Below, piece after piece: positions 13,300 to 23,202 of a stretch of DNA of 64,000 nucleotides (position 1 is the stretch's first letter; each line of letters starts with the position of its first letter). The position numbers and the translations under genes are program-made. The notes below the pieces were generated by a model. It made no database searches. It saw only the letters and a list, made by a program, of their open reading frames with translations, and had not been told where the DNA came from. This DNA comes from Cymbidium sinense (Eukaryota > Streptophyta > Magnoliopsida > Asparagales > Orchidaceae). The DNA is taken from the NCBI GenBank assembly GCA_021442155.1, contig CM038229.1, forward strand, positions 92,289,716-92,353,715, in the 5' to 3' direction.

Positions 13300-14860
13300 T
13301 CTAGTAGTTCTAGTGGAGCTATTAGTGAATATTCTAGCTTTAAGTGATTTTTTTTTAAAATAGTTTGAAAAGGTCTATTGTTGTCCAAAGAATCACCATC
13401 TGAGAGAGACTGATTTGTGATTCAGAATAGGACCTGTATCAATCAAAGAATTTCTAATGGTGATTTCCCCTTCTTCAATGTCAAAATTAAGCTGAGAAAG
13501 TGGGTTAGCATGCGTATCATTCTAAAGAGTAGGAGAAGGAGAGGTTGTGAACCAATTAATAGTAGAGATTACATGCTCAATTTCAGAATTAGTTTTTAGA
13601 TTTTGTACCATCATCAAAGGATCAATAGTTTTCATATTTTGTTCCTTCATCAAAGGATCAACTCCAAAATTTGTTTTTAGATTTTGATCCAACCTAAAAT
13701 TTCCATTCAACTCACCACTAAGGTTCATATGAGTCTCCTCGGGTTCACTAGCTAAAAGGGGTAGGTTTGACTGAGTCAAGGTATTGTCTTGAGTAGCCAA
13801 ATTATTACAATTAGAACAAATGATAATTAAGCTATCATTAGCCTCCTCACGAACCTCATAAGCATTATTTTTAACATGCTCATATTGCTCTCCAATAGAC
13901 AAAGCAGTGGATAGAAAAGGAGTAGGGGTAGGGGTAGGATTTCCATTTTGAGTGACTTTAGGCACATAAGAAAATTTACTAATTCTTTCATTTGATAGAG
14001 TAAGATTAGTATCTGGCAATTTCTTTTTTTAGGTTGAGGATGCAACACAAAACATTCAGAATGATCATGGCCATGAATCTTACAATTTGTGCAAAAAATA
14101 GGAAAATTCTCAAATTCAACTTTTTGATTATAACCAAACTTCTCAGAGCCAATCCAAACTTCTTTAGGATGCTTTTTAGTGATATCAATTTCAACCAAAA
14201 TATGAGCAAAGGTGATCTCACGGTGGCATTAGTTTGAAAAGTCGACCAGAGCCCCAACGCAAAGAGAACTTGATGTGTAATGTATTCTCATATTAGGAAG
14301 AGCTGGCCATATAAGAACAATTGGGGATTCCTCCTTTATATCAAAAAGAGGAGACCATTTCAGCATTTAATAATTAAAAACAAAGTAAGACCGACAGCAA
14401 AAACTCTTGAATAATCTAAGTCATTAGAGAGTTGAATTAAACTATGCCTTGGATCAATCAATCTGATAGTGAAAACACCTGAAAGTTAAAGGCTATGAAA
14501 AAAATGATCGGATGTTATCGAGAGTTGGCTGGCGTAAGGAAAATTACCAACTAATGAGAATTCAAAAACTTCGCCAACTTTTCCACATCTTGATCTGAGA
14601 ACATAATAGCAAGCATCCCACTAAAGGAGATTGAGATCAAATTCACAAAAGCATTAGGGGAAAGGTTCTTATTAGATAATGCGTCCTTAAAGGACTCAAC
14701 TGCAGGCAGAGTTGTGGATTATTTCAGATCCATAATTCCATGTAAATTCGATGCCCTAGCTAACGCCTCCAAGATGGATAAGCTCGGTACCTGAGTGACT
14801 TTTCTCCATTGAAAGAGCAAAGGGAAAATCACATTAGAGGACAATCAGAGATAAACAATA
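13300..14860 (-). pseudogene. LINE B ORF1: DUF4283 / zinc-knuckle protein (broken)
   Basis: Plant LINE ORF1 proteins bind the element RNA and form the particle used in retrotransposition. On the minus strand, pieces in different frames read VESFKDALSNKNLSP, FTIRLIDPRHSLIQLS and EVWIGSEKFGYNQKVEFE. These are typical of the DUF4283 family found at the N terminus of plant LINE and gag-like proteins. A zinc knuckle follows near 14,050-14,110: FCTNCKIHGHDHSEC, with the C-x2-C-x4-H-x4-C spacing of zf-CCHC_4. The downstream part (about 13,520-14,020) is polar and low complexity, with repeated LMxxQNLKTN-like phrases. A start codon in the context ATGGAGAAAAG lies near 14,800. Frameshifts and stops split the ORF into at least four pieces. 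The better DUF4283 stretch is in copy 2 at 51,688-52,062. Confidence 0.85.
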
Positions 14861-14995
14861 AAAAAAATTGATAATGAATGATCAGAAATCGACCAAGCCA
14901 TAAGGAAAATGAAAATAATGGAATGGGAAAAACATAATTGCCAGAGAGCGCCATGGCCGAGAGGGTTTGGTGAGTATGGATTGGTTTAAAAAAAG

Positions 14996-15112
14996 TGTTT
15001 AGGGTTAATTTAGGGTTTAGGGTTTAGGGTTTAGGGTTTAGGGTTTGGGGTTTAGGGTTTAGGGTTTAGTGTTTAGGGTTTAGGTTTTAGTTTGGAGTTT
15101 AGGGTTTTTGTT
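14996..15112 (+). repeat. Telomere-like tract 3
   Basis: Short, near-canonical TTTAGGG repeats between the 5' end of LINE B and the poly(T) of GRP1. In copy 2 many of the units read TTTAGG. Confidence 0.9.
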
Positions 15113-15574
15113 TTTTTTAATAGAGATCAAATTCAGATTCAACATTTCTTTTCGATTTCATCAACCAAGTAATAAACCAAGTTTTCTATGACACATGAAA
15201 CAATATAGATAAAAAATGAGCAGGCAAAGAGAAAATCAAAAACTCTAGACAACTAGAACTATCTTTATTATAAAGACATAGTTCCATAAACAATAGATTG
15301 AATCAGTCATTATTCAGGTTTTTCATTTCCCATCAGAATCACCCCAGCCTCTCGAGTAGCTAGATCCACCATCATATCCCCGATCTCTCCCTCTGCCGCC
15401 ACCACAGTTGTAACCTCGCTCTTCCCCTCCATAACCTGCTCACCACCTCCATATCCACCAAGACTTCCAAATCCCCACCACCACGGGGATAACCACGCCT
15501 CACTATTAGCTCCATTGCTAGATCTACACTAAGTCGGTTGTGGTGATGTTCTGCCATTCTGTTACGCCAATTCT
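15113..15574 (-). pseudogene. GRP1: retroposed 3' fragment of a glycine-rich RNA-binding protein mRNA
   Basis: The source gene family (GRP7/GRP8-like) encodes a small RNA-binding protein with an N-terminal RRM and a Gly/Tyr/Arg-rich tail. Only the end of the RRM and the tail are here. On the minus strand, combining what both copies show, the frame reads NGRNITVNQ and then Gly-rich GGYGGVGQSSGGYGGG, ending SSYSRGWG and a stop near 15,330. About 210 bp of 3' untranslated sequence follows and ends in a run of A, visible on + as GTTTTTTTTAATAGAG, directly after TTTAGGG repeats. There is no RRM core and no start codon, so it is a 5'-truncated retrocopy. The 5' junction reads CCAATTCTAAGGGTTTAGGG, so the break sits in telomere-like sequence. 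Confidence 0.85.
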
Positions 15575-16478
15575 AAGGGTTTAGGGTTTAGGGTTTTAGG
15601 GTTTATACTTTTTGAGTTTAAGGTTTAGGGTTAAGGTTTAAGGTTTAGGGTTAAGGTTTAGGGTTTAGGGTTTATGGTTTATGCTTTTTTTTAGGTTTAA
15701 GTTTAGGTTTAAGTTTTTTTAGTTTAGTTTTATTTTTATTTTATTTTTTAGGTATAAGATTTATTTTTTATTATTAGGTCTAGGTTTATGTTTTTATTTT
15801 ATTTTGTTTTTGTTTTGGTTTTATGTTATTATTTTAGGTTTACTTTTAGGTTTTATTTATTAGTTTAGGTTTAGCTTTTTATTTTATTTTATTTTATTTA
15901 GTTTAGGTTTTGGTTTAAGTTTAGTTGATTTTAGGTTTAGGTTTTATTTATTTTAGTTTAGGTTATTTTTGGTTTAGGTTTAGGTTTATTTTAGTTTGTT
16001 TATTTTTTTTAGAATTAGGTTTTTTTAAATTTAGGGTTTAGGTGTTATTTTCTATTTATTTTTAGGTTTTATTTTTAGGTTTATCTTTTAGGTTTAGGTT
16101 TTTATATAGTTTTTATTTTATTTTTTCTTAGGTTTATTTTATTTTTATTTTAGATTTAGTTTTTATTTTAATTATGTTTTTTATTTTTATTTTTATTTTA
16201 TTTTTTTAGTGTAGGCTTAGGTTTTGGTTTAGGTTTAGGTTTTAGTTTAGGTTTTTATTTTAATTTATTTTATTTTTTTGTTTAGGTTTAGGTTTTAGGG
16301 TTTAGGATTTATGGTTTATGGTTTAGGGTTTAGGGTTTAGGGTTTAGAGTTTAGCGTTTAAGGTTTTTAATTTTTAGGGTTTAGGGTTTAGGTTTTAGGT
16401 TTAGTATTTAGGTTTTAGTTTAAGGTTTAGGGTTTAAGGTTTAAGGTTTAAGGTTTAAGGTTTAAGGTTTAAGATTTT
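15575..16478 (+). repeat. Telomere-like tract 4
   Basis: TTTAGGG and TTTAAGG repeats (15,575-15,690), then T-rich TTTTATTTTAGG sequence (15,690-16,290), then TTTAGGG / TTTAAGG again (16,290-16,470). The + strand has almost no C. The tract ends at the poly(T) of GRP2. Confidence 0.9.
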
Positions 16479-16903
16479 ATTTTTTTTTATTTCAACAACC
16501 AAGTAGCACACCAAGATTTCTAGAACACAAGTGATGACATAGATCAAAAATGTGCATGCATAGAGCAAATCAAAATCCCTAGATAACTAGAACCATCTCT
16601 ACTGTAAATAAATAGTTCCATAAGTAGCAGATCGGATCGATCATTCTTCAGTTTCTTCAATTCCCATCAGAACCCCCCGCCTCTTGAGTAGCGAGATCCA
16701 CCATCATATCTGTAATCTCTCCCTCCGCCACCACCACGGTTGTAACCTCATTCTCCTCTCCCCTTCTTGACCACAACCTCCATATCCACCAACACCTCCA
16801 TACCACCTATGATAACTTCCGCCTCCACCTTAGCCTCCACCATAAGATCTAGGCGAGCACGGTTTGGTGTTGTTCACCCATCAAGGTTTTGCCCATTCTT
16901 GGA
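16479..16903 (-). pseudogene. GRP2: second retroposed glycine-rich RNA-binding protein fragment
   Basis: Homologous to GRP1 and GRP3 with clear divergence. The minus strand in copy 2 (54,018-54,450) reads best: NTVNQAQLRSYGGGE, then GGYGGVGGYGGGGRSSG and GGGRDCRYDGGSRYS. This is the RRM end (ITVNxAQSR in the family) followed by the glycine-rich tail. The 3' untranslated region follows and ends in A-rich sequence, visible on + as a run of T after AAGATTTTA. The plus-strand Ser/Thr-rich open frame at 16,767-16,967 is only the antisense of the glycine-rich codons. The 5' break is at the same place in the source gene as in GRP1 and GRP3 (CCCATTCTTGGAG on +). Confidence 0.83.
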
Positions 16904-18110
16904 GTTTAGGTTTATTTTTTTTATTTATTTAGTTACTTTAAGTTTAAGTTTAAAGTTTAGGGTTTAGGGTTTAGTGTTAATGGTTCGCATTTATGGTTTA
17001 GGATTTATGGTTTAAGGTTTAAGGTCTTAGGGCTTAGGGTTTTATGGTTTAGGAATTAGGGTTAGGGTTTAGGGTTTAGCATTTAGGGTTTAGGGTTTAG
17101 GGTTTTTGGGGTATTTAGGGTTAATTTAAGGTTTAGGGTTTAAGGTTTATGGTTTTTTAGGATTTAGGGTTTACGGTTTAGGCTTTAGGGTTGTAAGTTG
17201 TAGGTTTAGGGTTTAGGGTTTATGGTTTAGTGTTTTTTAGGGTTTAGGATTTAGGGTTTATGATTGCAGGTTTAGGGTTTAGGATTTAGGATTGTAGGTT
17301 TAGGGTTTAGAGTTTAGGGTTTAGGATATGGGGTTTAGGGTTTTTGGGGTTTAGGGTTTACGGTTTAGGATTTAGAGTTTATATTTTTTAAAAAAAATTA
17401 AGTAAACTGATAGGTTTAGGTTTATTTAGTTTATTTTATTTTTTTATTTTTATTTAGTTTTATTTTTTTATTTAGTTTAGTTTATTTAATTTTGGTTTAT
17501 TTAATTTAGTTTAGACTTTTTATTTTAGTTTATTTTTAGGTTTAGGTTTAGGTTTAGGTTTAGGTTTTAGTTTAGTTTTATTTTTTTTATTTTTTTTAGG
17601 TTTTATTTTTTATTTTTTGGTTTAGGTTTTGGTTTTTATTTTATATTTTTAGGTCTAATTTATTTTTATTTTATTTTGTTTTTTATTTTTTAGTTTAGTT
17701 TAGGTTTTTATTTATTTTATTTTATTTTAGTTTTTATTTTTTATTTTATTTTATTTTTTTTAGGTTCAAGTTTAGGTTTTAGTTTAGTTTTTTATTATAT
17801 TTTATTTTTTTATTTTAATTAGGTTTAAGTTTTTTTATTTTATTTTTAGGTTTTATTTAATTTAGGTTTAGGCTTTTATGGTTTAGGGTTTAGGTTCAGT
17901 TTAGGGTTTAGGGTTTACGATTTAGGGTTGTAGTTTTTATGATTTAGGGTTTAGGGTTCTAGGGTTTAGGGTTTAGGGTTTAGGGTTTTAGGGTTTAGGG
18001 TTTAGAGTTTAGAGTTTAGGGTTAGGGTTTAAGGAGGGTTTTGGGTTTACGGTATAGGGTTTTGGTTCTAGGTTTAGGGTTTAGGTTTTAGTTTCTGATT
18101 TATGATTTAT
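16904..18110 (+). repeat. Telomere-like tract 5
   Basis: TTTAGGG-type repeats with many variants (16,904-17,375), a T-rich core (17,390-17,870), then TTTAGGG again (17,875-18,110). A short A-rich interruption (AAAAAAAATTAAG) lies near 17,392. The + strand is strongly depleted of C. Confidence 0.9.
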
Positions 18111-18612
18111 AGTTTTTTTTTAAAAGAGAATAAATTCAGATTCAACATTTCTTCTTTTTGATTTCATCAACAAGGTAGAACACCAAGTTATCTAAGACAC
18201 AGACGATGACATAGATAAAAAATAAGCACGCATAGAGCTAATTAAAAACCCTAGATAATTGGGACTGTCTCTACTGTGAAGACACAGTTCCATAAGCAGT
18301 AGATCGGATTGGCCATTCTTCAGTTTCTCCAATTGTAAAGACACAGTTCCATAGCTGGAATTGTCTCCACCCATGCCTCTTGAGTAGCAGGATCCACAAT
18401 CATATCCACAATCTCTCACTCCGCCACCATCACGGTTGTAACCTCCATTACTCCTCTCACCTCCATAACCACCACCTCCATATCAACCAACACCTCCAGA
18501 TCGCCCACCACCACTGCGATAACTGCCACCTCCGCCTTTGCCTCCACTGTCATATATAGATTGAGCCTGATTGATAGTGATGTTCATGCTGTCAAGGTTC
18601 TACCCATTCTTA
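18111..18612 (-). pseudogene. GRP3: third retroposed glycine-rich RNA-binding protein fragment
   Basis: The minus strand reads NITINQAQSIYDSGG, then GGGGSYRSGGGRSGGVG, an in-frame stop, and further YGGGGYGG and GYNRDGGG phrases. It ends at CYSRGMGG, followed by an approximately 270-bp 3' untranslated region with a poly(A) end (TTATAGTTTTTTTTTTAAAA on +). A 22-bp piece of the 3' untranslated region (GTGAAGACACAGTTCCATA-like) occurs twice, near 18,275 and 18,337. The 5' break (CCCATTCTTAGGG on +) matches that of GRP2 and lies in telomere-like sequence. Confidence 0.83.
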
Positions 18613-18738
18613 GGGTTTAGATTTAGGTTTAGGGTTAATAGGTTTTAGGGTTTTGGTTTATTTTTTTATTTATTTAGTTCCTTTAGGTTTAGGTTTAAGG
18701 TTTGGGCTTTACGATTTAGGGTTTAGGGTTAGGCTTTA
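18613..18738 (+). repeat. Telomere-like tract 6
   Basis: TTTAGGG, TTTAGG and T-rich units between GRP3 and the poly(T) of LINE C. The junction reads GGCTTTAGAG followed by nine or more T. Confidence 0.88.
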
Positions 18739-21700
18739 GAGTTTTTTTTTTGAGAAAATTAGGGGAATTTTATTTTCGTAAAATAAGGAGTACAAAGTCC
18801 TTAAAGGAATAAATCTCTAAACTAATACTCAAGAGCTATAATAAAACCTAAAGAGATGAATCAAACAATTACAATATTAAATAAAGAGAAGCAAAAGAAA
18901 AAATCAGACAATAAAAGATCCATAAGTAAATCAAAATCCACTTGCAAGATTATAACCTATAAAGAAATCGCAACATACTAAGGAAAGGATGAGTACAATT
19001 AAGTAAGCATAAAGAAAGCAAGAGAAAGAGCAAAGTAAAGAAAAGGCTCGTAGTTGCAATCATCTCAAGCAACACTATACATAAGCATTCAAACTTGAGA
19101 AGGGTATTATAAATAGTGCTACCAACCAAAAGAAGAAAGAGAGAAACATCAAGGCCATCATAGCATACTCATGTAGGCGGTCATCTAGAGATCATCATCC
19201 AACAAGGCGCAAAGTCTTCCAACCATAAACAAAACATCCAAAAGAAAACCATTTAACCTAGTAAGCAGAAAAAAGATCCATCGGACAACAACAATACAAT
19301 AGGAAAACCACCAAAGCCACCGCCAAAAGGGAAGAAAAATACCAAAAAGTGCAAGCATCATTAGCAGGGATAACAACACAATCCAGGAAAGATAGGCCCA
19401 AATCCAAAGAACCGTCCTAAGATTATTCCAAAAGTAACAACAAACTAATACCCAAATATTAGTTTGAATACAAAATTGCAAAGACAACCCAATAGGAGGC
19501 CACCAAAATAATAAAGAAATAATTATGGTAATCACCCACCAAGTAAACAATCAAGGAAAGGTAAGTGAGGACCACCATCCCACAGCGACAAACCAAGAGG
19601 AGGAAAGGAACGATCAGCAAAATAAGGTCCCTTCGGACCAGAAGTAGTCATCACCAAAGATAAAATAGGAAGGCAACAACCACAAAACATCAACCTTCAA
19701 GCCACAAGTTAGAGGGAACATCCAACAATCAGTAGTCATCAAGCCAAAAAAGGAAAGGAAAGCATCAACCAAAAAAAATCTCAACACTAAGACTGAAATG
19801 AAAAGACCAATAGCACACTTAAAACAAAAGCATCCAGACAACCGGAAGAGGGTAGAAATAAAGAGATCCACCAAACAAGGCGACACTCATAGAAAATGAG
19901 GTTAGCCAAGACCCTAAGAAGAACAACAAGAGCAATCCCAATATGGGAAAGCACAAAAGCAACTTAGGTAAGTTTTGATTATCTAATATAGTGAGCTCAT
20001 TTAATTTAGCACCCAAATTGGCTAGAAATCTGCATAAGTATTACCTTCATGAAGAATATGAAATTTTGTAGCAAACTAGAGATAAGATGATTTTAGTGTG
20101 ATTAAGGAGATAAAATAAGTACATTCCCCATTTTATTAAAATTGAGCATATCAAGTAAAAGAAGTGCGTCAACTTCAATCCAAATATTAAATAGGCCTTT
20201 GTTCAAAAATATCAATAGCTTTATTAATAGACCAGCTTTGAAGGGATAAGAAAAGCACAAATGGCGTACCTTTGAATCCCTAATAATACCACCACAACCA
20301 TATTTATTCGGTGAAAATGAACCATAAGTATTGATTTTAATAAAGTTATCATTAGGTTTGATTCAATGGATAATCTTAATAGGCTTATTGAAAGAAATAT
20401 TAGGCATAATGAGATCGAATTTTTTAGCCACAAATTTGTAACCTCTAAAATGGATGTTACTAATTAAATTAACAATAAACAAAGCATGAATTTTCTATTT
20501 AGTTCTAGCCACGATCCTTTTATGATTCATAGGAATACCATGATATTTAGCATCACTTCTATCCATCCAAATGAACCAAATATAGGTAATAGCAATTAAT
20601 ATTTTGATATGACCTTTCACAGTTTTTTGGAAGCAAGCTTCAAAAGTTGATATAAAGAAAGGGAACCATGAAAATAATTAGTGTTAAATAAATCATCATA
20701 CCATATCCATAATTTAGAAGCAATGACACCATTGACAAAGACATGATTAACATTTTCAATATGAAAGCAACAATAACACTTAGAAGGTAAATAAAACCCT
20801 TTATTCCAGAGCAAGAAATCTACAGGAATAAAGTTATTCAAAATCCTCCAAGGAAAAATTGAATAAGAAATGGGAATGATATTATTTCAAAGTTTAATGA
20901 AAACATTAGAGGAGTTATGGTTATCTCTAATAAAATTCCAAACCTCTTTAAAAATGAAATCACCATTGTAAGAGAGCTTAAAAAGAATTTGATCGTTTGT
21001 TAGAAAAATAGGGATGTTTCTAAAATTATCAAAAAGATATATAAAAATATAATTATCAAGTTTGTTTTCATTCCAATTATTATTAAGCCAAAAAGAGTTA
21101 ACTTTGATAGCAATAGTAAATTGTGTAGATAAAAAGGAGTCAATAGAGCCATTGCCAATCTAATTGTCTTGCCAAAAGATGGATGAACCCGAATGCATAC
21201 CCCAAGATATTACGGATTGAGAACATTTAATGGAGAAAAGCCTTTTCCAAACCAGAGAGTCACCAACTTTATAAGCAGATAAGGGGTGTTTACCTTGGCA
21301 TTATTTTTCATCATAAAATTAGCACAAAATATCATTCTTTCTAAAATTCCACCAGAGCTTATGAGAGAAGGTAGTAATCGCTTCAAGAATAGGTTTGCAA
21401 GCAAGACCACCTTCACCCAAAGGACCACAACATTTATACTAGAATGTCCAATGCATTCTTTTAATTGAATTATTTGATCCCCAAAAGATTTTATTAAGTA
21501 AGCGATCAATTTTGATAAGAGTAGAATTAGTAGGAATAATAGTTTGAATCAAATATAGTGGCATTGAATTGAGAGTGCTTTTAAGAACGGTGAGCCTGCC
21601 ACCAAAAGAGTGTAAATGAAATTCCCAAATAGAAATTTTATTTAAATGTTTTTAAAATAACTCATCAAAAAGATGTGATCATTTTGGACCTTTAAAAGGG

Positions 21701-23202
21701 ACCCAAGTACTTAAGAGGTAAATGTTGATGTTTAAAATTAGTGATATGTAGGATGTGATTGATTTTATTATTGGAATCGAAGTAGTAATAAAATAGCTTT
21801 TATTATCATTGATAGTAAGACCACTTTCTCTACCAAATGTATTTAAAAATACTTAAGATTCTTTATATGATGAATGGAAGCATTGCAAAAAATAATAAAA
21901 TCATCCACAAAGCTTAAATGAGAAACAAGAAGACCACCAATAGTTCTGTAATAAATACTAGGATTATTTAAGAATAAATCATTCATGCTCCTAGATAAGT
22001 ATTCAACATCAATGATAAATAAAGTAGGAGATAAAGGATCCCCTTGCCTTAAGCCATGGGAGGAAGGAAAGAAACTCAAAGTTTCCTCATTAAGAAAAAT
22101 AAAAAACCAGGCATTATTAATACAATTTTAATAGAAAAATAAATTTATTAGAAAATCCAAATAAATTCAAAACATGAAAAAGGAAATCCCAAGAGATATT
22201 ATCAAAATCTTTGTTAATATCTAATTTGAAAAGAATGTTTCCACCTCTAGTCTTAACATTTAAATAATGAATTAATTCTTGGGAAAGAAAAATATTATAA
22301 GAAATAGATCTACCTCTAAAAAACCAGTTTGGTTGAGAGAAATAATCTTATGAAGAAAAGAACTAAGTCTATTGGTAATAATTTTGGAAATTAGCTTATT
22401 GAAGAAGGTGCAAAGACTAATAGGTCTAAACTCACTCCAATAGTCTAGATTATCTTTCTTAGGTATTAGAATAATAGAAGTGCTAGAAATATATCTAGGA
22501 AAAGGATTACCAATAAAGAAATCAACCATAACATCAATCAAATCATTTTTAATAATAAACCAACATTTTGAAAAAATTTAGTGAAACCCTCGGACCCAAG
22601 AGAATCTATGTTTATGCTATTAAGAAATTTAAATTTTCATCTTCATTAGGCAAAATAATAAAGCATTTTCATCATTGGTAATAATAGAAGGAATCACAAT
22701 TTAGAAATAACTTCATAAGAGAAACTCTTATTAAGCATATTTCTAAAATAATTAATAATCGAATCCTTAATATCATTATTCTCCATAATCCATTCTCCAT
22801 TATCATTTTTAATTTTTTGAATATTATTTAGAGCTCTCTTTTTATTAACTAAAGTATATAAATACTTTGTATTCCTGTCACCATTTGTAATATGTTTAAT
22901 AGCAACTTCTTGATGCCAATAAGTTTCTTCCATATTTTCAAAATTAATAAGTTTATCCTTCACCTCATTCAAGTCCATAATCTTGGAAGGTTCCATCATA
23001 ATAGAAACTTCAAGATCACAAACCAAATTTTCCATATATTAGAAAAGATTTTTAAAATAATACTTATTCCACCAAACTAGATTTTGTTTAAGTCATTTTA
23101 GTTTAAACTAGAGCTTATTCATCTAATAAATTAGGATGTATAGGAGCTTTCCAATTTTTAGCCACAACATTAAAAATTTAATTACGGTGTTTATTTTTTA
23201 GA
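18739..23202 (-). mobile_element. LINE C: second L1-type LINE, interrupted in its endonuclease region by element X
   Basis: Minus strand. The 3' end lies at a run of T at 18,739. On the element strand the 3' end reads CCCCTAATTTTCTCAAAAAAAAA, a typical plant LINE tail. The 3' untranslated region spans about 18,740-19,960, followed by RNase H, zf-RVT and reverse transcriptase coding regions. It is related to LINE B but clearly distinct, since the 3' region does not match beyond short stretches. Homology stops at 23,202 with TTTATTTTTTAGA. The missing upstream part, the endonuclease region, is found at 29,924-30,319, so LINE C is split by about 6.7 kb of element X. Confidence 0.87.
19960..23100 (-). 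pseudogene. LINE C ORF2, C-terminal part: reverse transcriptase, zf-RVT, RNase H (broken)
   Basis: Minus strand in order. A linker upstream of the RT has the KYLYTLVNKKRALNNI phrase (22,694-23,035). The RT lead-in has PRYISSTSIILIPKKDN (about 22,450) and WSEFRPISLCTFFNKLIS. The first catalytic aspartate is in LDINKDFDNISWDFL (about 22,200). SHGLRQGDPLSP lies at about 22,040. The catalytic motif reads FVDD rather than the usual FADD, in SHLSFVDDFIIFCNAS (about 21,900). The zf-RVT motif LPSKCYCCFHIENVNHVF lies at 20,617-20,841. RNase H begins around a GCGGIIRDS-like phrase (about 20,290) and ends RISHILHEGNTYAD-like (about 20,050, clearer in copy 2). Several frameshifts and stops are present. 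Confidence 0.88.

Larger units (their letters stand above)
6886..14995 (-). mobile_element. LINE B: essentially full-length L1-type plant LINE
   Basis: About 8.1 kb on the minus strand. The 3' end lies at a run of seven T after AGGGTTAG (poly(A) on the element strand), next to telomere-like tract 2. Reading 5' to 3' on the minus strand: a 5' leader from about 14,990, ORF1 with DUF4283-like and CCHC regions, ORF2 with endonuclease, reverse transcriptase, zf-RVT and RNase H regions, then about 2.3 kb of 3' untranslated region (6,886-9,150). That 3' region has tandem repeats, with landmarks near 7,807, 8,123 and 8,379. This order is the standard one for plant L1-clade LINEs. Frames are broken many times, but some breaks are probably sequencing error because copy 2 breaks at different places. 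Telomere-like sequence resumes immediately upstream of the 5' leader (14,996). Confidence 0.9.

Noticed and set aside
16767..16967. Ser/Thr/Ile-rich plus-strand frame (also at 54,252-54,455)
   Set aside because: It is the antisense of glycine-rich codons of the GRP2 relic.
14996..18738. An active chromosome terminus in this window
   Set aside because: The tracts are degenerate, interrupted and followed by many kilobases of other DNA, so they are internal as assembled.
19185..19886. Trp/Leu-rich minus-strand open frames beside LINE C RNase H
   Set aside because: They are downstream of RNase H in the 3' UTR of LINE C, with no conserved motif and frames inconsistent between copies.
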